Source: Pontitalea aquivivens (lineage in GTDB: Bacteria > Pseudomonadota > Alphaproteobacteria > Rhodobacterales > Rhodobacteraceae). From it: a stretch of 64,000 bases of DNA. Made by a program: the position numbers and the translations under genes. The notes under the pieces were generated by a model. It made no database searches and was not told where the DNA came from. It was given only the letters and a program-made list of their open reading frames with translations. Of the stretch, positions 25,242 through 33,101 are shown in pieces; positions within the stretch are counted from its first letter, which is position 1; each line of letters starts with the position of its first letter. Location of the stretch: positions 434,001 to 498,000 of the forward strand of contig NZ_JBKFEY010000001.1 of the NCBI RefSeq assembly GCF_046507575.1. The letters run 5' to 3'.

Positions 25242-26091
25242 GGCGCGGGTGCCGTGGCCAGTTCACAGTCCCCGGACGCAAGGCCATATGGCGGTTCACG
25301 TCCTTGTAAAGCAGATACCGGAACTTGCCCGGACCACCGGCATAACAGGCCTGCGGGCAGAATGCGCGCAGCCACATGTAATCACCGGCCTCGACCTCTA
25401 CCCAGTCGTTGTTGAGGCGATAGACGGCCTTGCCTTCAAGCACATAAAGGCCGTGTTCCATTACATGAGTTTCAAGAAAGGGAATGACACCGCCCGGCTC
25501 GAAGGTGACGATGGTCACATGCATGTCATGGCGCAGGTCCGCCGGGTCGACAAAGCGCGTCGTGGCCCATTTCCCATCGGTACCCGGCATCGCCGAGGGT
25601 GTGATGTCGTTTTCGTTCAACACCAGAACATCAGGGGTATCCAGCCCCTCGACAACCTCATAGGCCTTGCGCACCCAGTGGAAGCGCAGCACCGCGTCGC
25701 CGCGATTGTGCAGGGTCCAGCCACTGGACGGTGGCAGGTAGGCGTAACCGCCGGGGGTCATCTCGTGGGTCTTGCCGTTCACCTTCAGGGTTGCGGCGCC
25801 TTCCACGATGAACAGGACGCCTTCAGCCCCGGGGTCGGTTTCCGCCCGGTCCGATCCGCCGCCCGGCAGCACCTCCATGATGTATTGCGAAAAGGTCTCG
25901 GCGAAACCGGAAAGGGGACGCGCGATCACCCAAAGGCGGGTTTTTTCCCAGAAAGGAACGAAGCTTGTAACGATGTCACGCATCGTGCCTTTCGGAATCA
26001 CGGCATAGGCATCGGTAAAGATGGCGCGGTCTGTAAGCAGCTGATCTTGGCCCGGGTGTCCCCCGTGCGGCGCGAAATACTTGGTGGTCAT
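25222..26091 (-). CDS. (S)-ureidoglycine aminohydrolase
   Basis: A 289-residue bicupin that releases ammonia from (S)-ureidoglycine to give (S)-ureidoglycolate, the next-to-last step of purine ring breakdown. The N-terminal cupin spans about 50-150 ('GVLFIVEGAATLKVNG', 'GGYAYLPPSSGWTLHN') and the C-terminal metal cupin about 180-270 ('FLETHVMEHGLYVLEGKAVY', with His, Glu and His ligands, then 'EAGDYMWLRAFCPQACYAGG'). The N-terminus 'MTTKYFAPHGGHP' matches the family, and the ATG at 26091 has a CAGGAG ribosome site. It converges on bhcR with a 20-base overlap. It is separated from puuD by 249 bases that probably hold its promoter. Confidence 0.9.
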   Translation of the reverse strand: MTTKYFAPHGGHPGQDQLLTDRAIFTDAYAVIPKGTMRDIVTSFVPFWEKTRLWVIARPLSGFAETFSQYIMEVLPGGGSDRAETDPGAEGVLFIVEGAATLKVNGKTHEMTPGGYAYLPPSSGWTLHNRGDAVLRFHWVRKAYEVVEGLDTPDVLVLNENDITPSAMPGTDGKWATTRFVDPADLRHDMHVTIVTFEPGGVIPFLETHVMEHGLYVLEGKAVYRLNNDWVEVEAGDYMWLRAFCPQACYAGGPGKFRYLLYKDVNRHMALRPGTVNWPRHPRLRTAAD

Positions 26092-26340
26092 GGATGCTCC
26101 TGAAGGCAGCGGATCTCTTTGCCAAAATATGCACCGCGACCCGGGCGGGAACCACATGGAAAGAAGCGACAGCTCTGTTCGGAAAGATTTGAAAATGACA
26201 GGGATATGCGTGAATAACTGAAAAGCGGCGGACCTGTTCCGGCGTCCATTTCCGATAGGCGCAAGCCGAATGTCCGGGAACGCGTCAACATGGGCCCGGC
26301 GTTCGCCTTTGGCCAAGCCTGCGGGGTGAGGTGGGCCACC

Positions 26341-27573
26341 CTACCGGTCGCGGACTTCCCGCACCCAGGCGACGATCAAAGCCCGGGATTCGTCATCCAT
26401 CTGGATGGCATTGGGCGGGGGCATCGCGTGGCTTACCCCGGCGTGAAGATAGATTTGTTCGGCGTGTCGCGCGACATCGCTTTGGGTTTCGAGCAGGATA
26501 TCCTTGGGCGCCCAAAGCAATCCGTCCCAGGAGGGTTCACGCGCGTGGCACATCGAACAGTTGCCGACCACGGCGGAATAGGCATCCTCAAACCCTTCGG
26601 CAGAGGCAAACCTCTCTTCGTAGGGGGTGAGGGGGCGGGCTTCGGCCTCATCGTAGGTGTTGCCCGCCGATACCGTCGACAACCATGCGATCAGGATCAT
26701 CAGCAGAACGGTCACCAGCCAGGTCCAGTGCGGCCCCTTGCCGGTCTTGTGCATGGTGTTGAAATAATGGCGGATGGTGACGCCGGTCAGGAAGACAAGG
26801 CTGGCGATGATCCAGCTGTATTGCGTGGCAAACGCCAGCGGATAGTGGTTCGACAGCATCAGGAAGACCACCGGAAGCGTCAGATAGTTGTTATGCGTCG
26901 AGCGCACTTTCGCGATCTTGCCGTATTTCGCGTCCGGGGTGCGGCCGGCCTTGAGGTCGTCCACGACGATGCGCTGATTGGGCATGATCTGAAAGAACAC
27001 ATTCGCCGTCATGATCGTGGCCGTGAAGGCACCCAGGTGCAGCAGCGCCGCCCGGCCGGTGAAGATCTGGTGATACCCCCAGGACATGATGACCAGAATG
27101 ATGAAAAGAAGCAGCATCAGCAGCGTCGGGTGATCGGCCAGTTTCGACTTGCACAACGCGTCATAGGCCAGCCAGCCGATGGTCAGCGACGCCCCGGAAA
27201 TCAGGATTCCCTGCCACAGTGAAAGATCCGCCCTGGTCGGATCCAGAAGGAAGATCTCGCCGCCGACCCAGTATATGATCATGAGCAAAGCCGCACCGGA
27301 CAGCCATGTCGTGTAGCTTTGCCATTTGTGCCAGGTCAGGTGCTCGGGCATCCGTGCGGGCGCGACAAGGTATTTTACCGTGTGGTAGAAGCCGCCTCCA
27401 TGAACTTCCCACTCTTCTCCGTAGGCCCCCTCGGGCAAGGCCGCGTTCGGTTTCAGCATCAGATCAAGTGCGATGAAGTAGAACGACGCACCGATCCACG
27501 CCATCGCAGTGATCACATGCAGCCAACGGACGGAAAATGCGATCCAGTCCCACAAGATTGCCAGGTCATACAT
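26341..27573 (-). CDS. puuD: membrane-bound urate hydroxylase with C-terminal cytochrome c domain
   Basis: A 410-residue integral membrane protein that oxidises urate to 5-hydroxyisourate and passes electrons to the respiratory chain. The N-terminal part (about 1-320) holds eight or nine membrane helices of the DUF989/urate oxidase N type ('WLHVITAMAWIGASFYFIAL', 'WLSGAALLMIIYWVGGEIFL'). The last 90 residues are a cytochrome c domain with the heme site 'GNCSMCHAREPSWDG' and the likely Met ligand in 'SHAMPPPNAIQ'. This replaces soluble uricase. It is divergent from a LysR gene 100 bases away and the electron acceptor is probably a c-type cytochrome. Confidence 0.93.
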   Translation of the reverse strand: MYDLAILWDWIAFSVRWLHVITAMAWIGASFYFIALDLMLKPNAALPEGAYGEEWEVHGGGFYHTVKYLVAPARMPEHLTWHKWQSYTTWLSGAALLMIIYWVGGEIFLLDPTRADLSLWQGILISGASLTIGWLAYDALCKSKLADHPTLLMLLLFIILVIMSWGYHQIFTGRAALLHLGAFTATIMTANVFFQIMPNQRIVVDDLKAGRTPDAKYGKIAKVRSTHNNYLTLPVVFLMLSNHYPLAFATQYSWIIASLVFLTGVTIRHYFNTMHKTGKGPHWTWLVTVLLMILIAWLSTVSAGNTYDEAEARPLTPYEERFASAEGFEDAYSAVVGNCSMCHAREPSWDGLLWAPKDILLETQSDVARHAEQIYLHAGVSHAMPPPNAIQMDDESRALIVAWVREVRDR

Positions 27574-27673
27574 GGCGTTCCTCCCAAGATTCGATTTCCC
27601 GGATACTCTAGGCGCGCGGCGTTTGTTCTGGTATTACCGCAAAACGCCAAGCAGCATCAAAAAAATCGGAATA

Positions 27674-28597
27674 ATGTCCTACTTCGACAACATCCGCACC
27701 TTTGTCCGGGTTTATGAGCTCGGCAGCATGTCGGCGGCAGGCCGGGATCTGAGGGTTTCCCCTGCTGTAACATCTTCCCGGATTTCGCAACTTGAAGAGC
27801 ACCTGGGCGTCAGGCTGTTCCAGCGCACCACGCGGAGCCTGACCCCGACCCAACAAGGACAATCATTCTATCGGGGTGCCACGGAGATACTGGAAGCTGT
27901 TGAAAGTGCTGAAGCGCAGATTGTAAGCATTACTGAGAACCTCAGGGGGTCTTTGTACGTTGCGGCGCCACTTGGTGTTGGAAGGCGACTCATCGCCCCG
28001 CAGGTGCCGGACTTTCTGAAGGAGTATCCAGAGGTCAACGTGAGGCTTCGGCTGACGGATCGGAAAGTGGATCTGACAACGGAAGGATTGGACCTGGCGT
28101 TCTTTCTTGGGCAGCCCGAAGACAGCAATCTGAGAATACGAAAGATTTCCGATGTCGATCGTATCCTGTGCGCTTCCCCTGCCTATGTCGAGCGGCGCGG
28201 AATGCCCGAGAGCGGCACTGACCTGGTTTCCGGGGGCCATGAATGTCTGAGTTTGCGCTTTCCTGGCGCCACCGAATTCCAATGGCTTTTGACCACGCCG
28301 AATGGCCCCAAACGCTTCCGCGTCTCGGGCCGCTACGAGTCGGATGACGGCGATGTGCTGACGGACTGGGCATTGGCCGGGCACGGCATCGCCATGAAGC
28401 CGGTATTCGAAATCGCGGATCACCTGAGATCTGGCGCCCTGGTTCCGGTGGCAGAGAAGACCCCACCAGAACCGATTCAGATGGCATGTCTGTTCACGCA
28501 CCGTCGCAGGCAGGACCCGAAGACGCGATTGTTCATGGAATTTGTGATCGACCGTATCGCCGCGACGATCCGGTCGACGGACGGAAAAAAGCAGTAA
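27674..28597 (+). CDS. LysR-family regulator, probable control of urate catabolism
   Basis: A 307-residue LysR-type regulator. The helix-turn-helix covers residues 1-60 ('FDNIRTFVRVYELGSMSAAG', 'SSRISQLEEHLGVRLFQRTT'), followed by the periplasmic-binding-like effector domain (90-295). The ATG at 27674 gives the standard LysR start 'MSYFDNIRTFVRV'; the earlier part of the open frame is rejected. It is divergent from puuD and converges on uraH, with 2 bases between the stops, which points to urate or a urate product as effector. Its base composition is more AT-rich than the flanks of the block. Confidence 0.88.
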   Translation: MSYFDNIRTFVRVYELGSMSAAGRDLRVSPAVTSSRISQLEEHLGVRLFQRTTRSLTPTQQGQSFYRGATEILEAVESAEAQIVSITENLRGSLYVAAPLGVGRRLIAPQVPDFLKEYPEVNVRLRLTDRKVDLTTEGLDLAFFLGQPEDSNLRIRKISDVDRILCASPAYVERRGMPESGTDLVSGGHECLSLRFPGATEFQWLLTTPNGPKRFRVSGRYESDDGDVLTDWALAGHGIAMKPVFEIADHLRSGALVPVAEKTPPEPIQMACLFTHRRRQDPKTRLFMEFVIDRIAATIRSTDGKKQ

Positions 28598-28599
28598 GT

Positions 28600-28953
28600 T
28601 CAGCTTCCGCGATAGGTCGAATAGCTGAACGGCGAAAGCAGCAGCGGCACATGGTAATGCGCGTGTTCCGACATTCCGAAGCGGATCGGGATGATGTCCA
28701 GAAAGCGCGGGGTTTCCGGCGGGGTGCCGCAGGCATCGAGGTAGGCACCGGCGTGGAAAATCAACTCGTATTCGCCGGTGGCGAATTCCGATGCGGGCAG
28801 GATTTGCTCGTCTGTTCTGCCATCGTCATTGGTCACGAGGGCCTTAAGCAGGGTCCGCTTGCCGTCTTCGACACGGTACAGCTCGATTCTCAGACCTTCG
28901 GCGGGGCATCCCCGCGCGGTGTCGAGGACATGGGTCGTCAGATAACCAGACAT
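28600..28953 (-). CDS. uraH: 5-hydroxyisourate hydrolase
   Basis: A 117-residue transthyretin-like protein that opens 5-hydroxyisourate to OHCU. It has the family N-terminus 'SGYLTTHVLDTARGCPAEGL' with the catalytic His, the Arg in 'GYELIFHAG...' region, 'FLDIIPIRFGMSEHAHYHVP' and the diagnostic C-terminal tetrapeptide YRGS. No N-terminal signal or fused domain is present. It is divergent from the puuE-uraD fusion gene with 145 bases between, so one regulator could control both; the enzyme directly follows puuD in the pathway. Confidence 0.97.
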   Translation of the reverse strand: MSGYLTTHVLDTARGCPAEGLRIELYRVEDGKRTLLKALVTNDDGRTDEQILPASEFATGEYELIFHAGAYLDACGTPPETPRFLDIIPIRFGMSEHAHYHVPLLLSPFSYSTYRGS

Positions 28954-29098
28954 TTTTTTCTCCCGGATTGCTGGGCGTTTCTAGGCTGAATGCGCCACAG
29001 GACACAAAGCACGTCTGCCGAAGGATCCTTTCTGTTTTTTTTGAAAAACGGCACGGATTTTCTGGTTTATTGTTTCATCACGAAGAAGGAATATCCAG

Positions 29099-30523
29099 GT
29101 GACACGTTATCCCAGAGACATGACCGGCTATGCCGATCAGGTTCCCGCCGCGAACTGGCCCAATGGAGCCAGGATCGCCATCCAGATCGTTCTCAACTAC
29201 GAAGAGGGCGGAGAGAACAATATCCTGCACGGCGATGCCGCGTCAGAGGCCTTCCTGTCCGAGATCACGGGCGCAGCGCCCTGGCCCGGCAAGCGGCACT
29301 GGAACATGGAATCCATCTACGAATATGGCAGCCGCGCCGGGTTCTGGCGCGTGCACAGCCTGCTCAAGGAACTTCCGATCACGGTCTACGGGGTTGCTAC
29401 CGCGCTTGCCCGCGCCCCCAAGCAGCTGGCGGCGATGAAGGCAGCCGGCTGGGAAATTGCCAGCCACGGTCTGAAATGGATCGAACACAAGGATATGAGC
29501 GCGGAGGAAGAGCGCGCCCAGATACGCGAGGCGATCCGTTTGCATACCGAAGTTGTCGGGGTGGCACCCCGCGGCTGGTACACGGGGCGGTGTTCCATGA
29601 ACACGGTCGAACTGGCCGCAGAAGAGGGCGATTTCGCCTATATCGCCGACAGCTACGCAGACGATCTGCCCTACTGGGTGAAGGCCGGCGGCAAAGATCA
29701 CCTGATCATACCGTATACCATGGATTGCAACGACATGCGGTTCGCGATCCAGGCCGGGTACACCAATGGTGACCAGTTCGAAAGCTATCTCAAGGACAGC
29801 TTCGACATGCTTTACGCCGAAGGAAAAGCCGGTGCGCCCAAGATGCTGTCCATCGGCCTGCACTGTCGTCTGGCCGGGCGTCCGGGCCGGGCGATGGCGC
29901 TGAAGCGTGCGCTGGAGTATTTCATGAAGCACGAGGGCGTCTGGTTCGCGACGCGCGAACAGATCGCAGATCACTGGGCAAGCGAGCATCCGCCAGCGCA
30001 GGGCACCGCGCCGTCCGAAATGGACAAGGCAACCTTTGTCGCTGAATTCGGGGGGGTGTTCGAACACAGCCCCTGGATTGCAGAAGGTGCGTTTGACCTG
30101 GAGCTTGGCCCGACCCATGACAATGCCGCGGGTGTCCATAACGCCTTGGCGCGTGTGTTCCGCACCGCTTCTGAAGAGCGGCGCCTTGGTGTTCTGACGG
30201 CGCACCCCGATCTGGCCGGGAAACTGGCGGCCGCAGGTCGCCTGACAAAGGAAAGCACTGCGGAACAGGCCGGTGCGGGCCTTGACATGCTGACGGATGA
30301 CGAACGCGCGACCTTTCAGAAGCTCAACGCAGAATATGTCGAACGCCACGGTTTCCCGTTCATCATCGCGGTGAAGGACAACACCAAGGCCAGCATCCTT
30401 GAGGCATTTCGCCGTCGCATAGGTAACGGCCGCGACGCCGAATTCACCGAGGCCTGCCGTCAGGTCGAACGCATCGCGGAACTGCGTCTCAAGGAGAAAT
30501 TCGCGTCATGGGCCACTGCCTGA
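29099..30523 (+). CDS. fused allantoinase (PuuE) and OHCU decarboxylase (UraD)
   Basis: A 474-residue two-domain enzyme. Residues 1-300 are a metal-independent allantoinase of the polysaccharide deacetylase fold ('LNYEEGGENNILHGDA', 'RAGFWRVHSLLKELPITVYG', 'GWEIASHGLKWIEHKDMSAE'). Residues 305-470 are OHCU decarboxylase, with catalytic His in 'VFEHSPWIAEGAFD', 'VLTAHPDLAGKLAAAGRLT', 'STAEQAGAGLDMLTDDE' and 'ERHGFPFIIAVKD'. The domains act in sequence: UraD makes S-allantoin and PuuE hydrolyses it to allantoate. GTG is the start, with AAGGAAT upstream. The stop overlaps allA by 16 bases. Such fusions are known in proteobacteria. Confidence 0.93.
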   Translation: MTRYPRDMTGYADQVPAANWPNGARIAIQIVLNYEEGGENNILHGDAASEAFLSEITGAAPWPGKRHWNMESIYEYGSRAGFWRVHSLLKELPITVYGVATALARAPKQLAAMKAAGWEIASHGLKWIEHKDMSAEEERAQIREAIRLHTEVVGVAPRGWYTGRCSMNTVELAAEEGDFAYIADSYADDLPYWVKAGGKDHLIIPYTMDCNDMRFAIQAGYTNGDQFESYLKDSFDMLYAEGKAGAPKMLSIGLHCRLAGRPGRAMALKRALEYFMKHEGVWFATREQIADHWASEHPPAQGTAPSEMDKATFVAEFGGVFEHSPWIAEGAFDLELGPTHDNAAGVHNALARVFRTASEERRLGVLTAHPDLAGKLAAAGRLTKESTAEQAGAGLDMLTDDERATFQKLNAEYVERHGFPFIIAVKDNTKASILEAFRRRIGNGRDAEFTEACRQVERIAELRLKEKFASWATA

Positions 30524-30990
30524 AAGCCGTCCCGATTTCGCAAGATGCCATCGCAGGCCTGGCAGAGCTGATCGAAGCCAGCGGCGCGCCCGACAAGCTG
30601 ATCAATCAGGGGCTCTGCGGTCGTTATCACGATCGCGCATCGCTCGACATTGAAGGCGAAATCGGGATCAGCGTATTCAGGTCCGTTTCTTTTTCCATGC
30701 CTTTCAAAATGAAGATGATGGAACGTCACCCCCATGGCAGCCAGGCTTTCCTGCCCATGCAGGAGGGCGACTATCTTGTCGTGCTTGCCGAAGACAAGGA
30801 CGGCGCACCGGGCATGCCGCGCGCGTTCATCGCTGGCGCGGGCCAGGGCGTGAATATCGGGCGCAATGTCTGGCACGGGGTTCTCTGTCCTTTGTCCGAC
30901 CCCGGTATTTTCATGGTTGTCGACCGGGTGACCAACAGCCCGAACCTTGAGGAACACTGGTTCGACGAACCCTATACAATCGAAAGATAA
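30508..30990 (+). CDS. allA: ureidoglycolate lyase
   Basis: A 160-residue cupin-like enzyme that splits (S)-ureidoglycolate to glyoxylate and urea, the last step of purine-ring breakdown. It shows 'MMERHPHGSQAFLPMQEGDY', 'RAFIAGAGQGVNIGRNVWH' and 'GVLCPLSDPGIFMVVDR', matching AllA. It overlaps the allantoinase-decarboxylase gene by 16 bases and is followed by the purine permease, so the three form one operon. The glyoxylate made here is the substrate of bhcA and bhcC encoded nearby. Confidence 0.94.
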   Translation: MGHCLKAVPISQDAIAGLAELIEASGAPDKLINQGLCGRYHDRASLDIEGEIGISVFRSVSFSMPFKMKMMERHPHGSQAFLPMQEGDYLVVLAEDKDGAPGMPRAFIAGAGQGVNIGRNVWHGVLCPLSDPGIFMVVDRVTNSPNLEEHWFDEPYTIER

Positions 30991-31051
30991 CCAACAAAAA
31001 AACGTCGGAAGAGGAGCCGGCGCAAGCACAACCAAGGGAGGAAACCCAACC

Positions 31052-32476
31052 ATGTCTGATGCATCCATCGGAACGCCAGAGCAGCTCTGCGATCCAAACT
31101 ACACGCCGCCGATCATGAAGGCGGTGCCATTGGGCATCCAGCACGTTCTGGCCATGTTCGTGTCCAACGTCACGCCCGCGATCATCGTCTGCGGCGCGGC
31201 GGGCTTCGGCTTTGGTTCGAACAGCCCCGACTTTCCGAACATGATCTACATGATCCAGATGTCGATGTTCTTCGCAGGCATAGCGACGCTGTTCCAGACC
31301 ATTGGCTTTGGCCCGGTGGGGGCGCGGCTGCCCATCGTGCAGGGAACGTCGTTTGCCTTCATCCCGATCATGATCCCGCTGGTCGCAGGTAAGGGCGTTG
31401 ATGCCATCGCCGTGCTGATGGGCGGTATCCTGGTGGGCGGGTTGTTCCACGCCAGCCTGGGTCTGTTCATAGGACGGCTGCGCTTTGCCCTGCCACCGCT
31501 GGTGACGGGACTTGTGGTGACGATGATCGGCTTGGCGCTTGTCCAGGTCGGCATCCAGTATGCGGCGGGCGGCGTTCCTGCCATCGGCACCCCGGAATAC
31601 GGATCTGGCGTGAACTGGCTGATGGCGGGCACGGTAATTGTCGTGACACTTGGGTTGAAGTTCTTCACTCGTGGCATGTTGTCGGTATCGGCCGTGCTGG
31701 TCGGGCTTCTTGCGGGTTATGCCGTTGCTTTCGCGCTGGGCCAGGTGAACCTGGGCAACGTTGGCCGCGCAGCTGTCTTCGCACTCCCGAACCCACTGCA
31801 TTTCGGGCTGGAATTCAGCGTTGCGGCGATCATCGGGTTCTGCCTGATGGGAGTGGTCTCGGCGGTGGAAACCGTGGGCGACGTATCGGGGATCACCAAG
31901 GGCGGCGCAGGCCGGGAGGCTACCGACAAGGAAATTCAGGGCGCGACCTTTGCCGACGGCCTCGGCACCGCCGTTTCCGGCCTGTTTGGTGCACTGCCCA
32001 ACACCTCATTCAGCCAGAACGTCGGCCTGATTGCCATGACCGGCGTCATGTCGCGCGGTGTCGTCACCATCGGGGCCTTGTTCCTGATCCTGTGTGGCCT
32101 GGTTCCGAAAGTGGGCGCGGTAATTTCGTCCGTTCCGATCGAGGTGCTTGGGGGCGGCGTGATCGTGATGTTCGGCATGGTCGTCGCGGCGGGCATCTCG
32201 ATGTTGTCGGACGTGAACTGGAACCGCCGCAACATGGTGATCTTTGCCATTGCCTTGTCGCTGGGTCTTGGTCTGCAGCTTGAACCTGACGCGCTGCAAT
32301 ACCTGCCCGCGACGCTCAAGGTTCTGGCAACCTCGGGAATCCTGCCGGCCGCGATGATCGCAATCGTGTTGAACCTGCTGCTGCCCGAAGAACTCTCTGA
32401 TGAGGCGACAGAGGAGGTTTCGGGCGGCATGGCGGGTCGTGGCCGTGGCTCGATTATGGGGGACGATCACATATAA
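31052..32476 (+). CDS. NCS2-family purine (urate/xanthine) permease
   Basis: A 474-residue inner-membrane symporter with about 14 helices of the nucleobase:cation symporter-2 family. Key segments are 'QGTSFAFIPIMIPLVAGK' (Gln of helix 3), 'AVETVGDVSGITKGGAGREA' (substrate Glu in helix 8) and the family signature 'LPNTSFSQNVGLIAMTGVMS'. The N-x-G-x4-T core is that of urate/xanthine carriers such as UacT and UapA rather than uracil carriers. The ATG at 31052 follows a strong AAGGGAGGA site. It is the last gene of the catabolic operon; the neighbours suggest urate as substrate. A hairpin with a T-rich tail follows. Confidence 0.92.
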   Translation: MSDASIGTPEQLCDPNYTPPIMKAVPLGIQHVLAMFVSNVTPAIIVCGAAGFGFGSNSPDFPNMIYMIQMSMFFAGIATLFQTIGFGPVGARLPIVQGTSFAFIPIMIPLVAGKGVDAIAVLMGGILVGGLFHASLGLFIGRLRFALPPLVTGLVVTMIGLALVQVGIQYAAGGVPAIGTPEYGSGVNWLMAGTVIVVTLGLKFFTRGMLSVSAVLVGLLAGYAVAFALGQVNLGNVGRAAVFALPNPLHFGLEFSVAAIIGFCLMGVVSAVETVGDVSGITKGGAGREATDKEIQGATFADGLGTAVSGLFGALPNTSFSQNVGLIAMTGVMSRGVVTIGALFLILCGLVPKVGAVISSVPIEVLGGGVIVMFGMVVAAGISMLSDVNWNRRNMVIFAIALSLGLGLQLEPDALQYLPATLKVLATSGILPAAMIAIVLNLLLPEELSDEATEEVSGGMAGRGRGSIMGDDHI

Positions 32477-32516
32477 GGATTCCAGCCTGGCGCCTGGCGT
32501 CACGATGACAACTGGT

Positions 32517-32552
32517 GAAGCGGCATGCCCGGCGTGCCGCTTCTTTTCTTTT
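32517..32552 (+). terminator. intrinsic terminator after the purine permease
   Basis: A 9-bp perfect stem GAAGCGGCA/TGCCGCTTC (32517-32525 with 32535-32543) is followed by TTTTCTTTT. It lies 40 bases after the permease stop and closes the purine operon. Confidence 0.85.
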
Positions 32553-33101
32553 CCGCCCTGCAGAGCCCGACCCGCTGGGCGCGGTCATGCGGGGCCCGGT
32601 TTCATGCTGGAAAGGATGGTCTTTCGGATAAACCCGCATCGCCTTCGCCATCAGCGCCTTTCGGCATGGCGGCTTGCCGCAGGACAGCGCCGTTATGCAT
32701 CTGCCGCCGATATTCACGGTCTGGAACGGCGGCGGTGACGTGACGAGGACAAGGTTGAGATCGTATTGCCGGTCGGCATGGCCATGACCTGTCGGCAGCG
32801 CCTCTTCCCGCCGTGCTGTGGCACCGGGAATTGATGGCAACAGCCAGCAAAGCCTTCTGTGGCGAAAGGGACAGACCTGTATCCGGTCTGATCATGATGA
32901 TGCTGGCCGATGCGTAAACCGCCCTGCCGTCCCTTTTCATCACTGTCGCGTTCCTGGCCTTTGGGGTGATCTGGATTGGCAGGCCAGGAAACGCCGCCAA
33001 CTGCGAAAACGGCATTTCCGCAACCTGTTCTGCACGATGGCCGCTTGAGCTTGGCCCGCGGCAGGCATAGCCTCCGCCGCAAAGCGGCGCGGAGGCGGTT
33101 C
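32553..33101. other. 549-base stretch without an intact gene, possibly decayed
   Basis: No open frame here has recognisable family features, a good ribosome site and matching codon use. A minus-strand open frame of about 137 codons (32602-33015) and a second in another frame (32454-32840) could be parts of one frame-shifted gene, but I do not recognise either. It marks the boundary between the less GC-rich catabolic block and the housekeeping genes. The 3' end must contain the GAPDH promoter. Confidence 0.45.
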
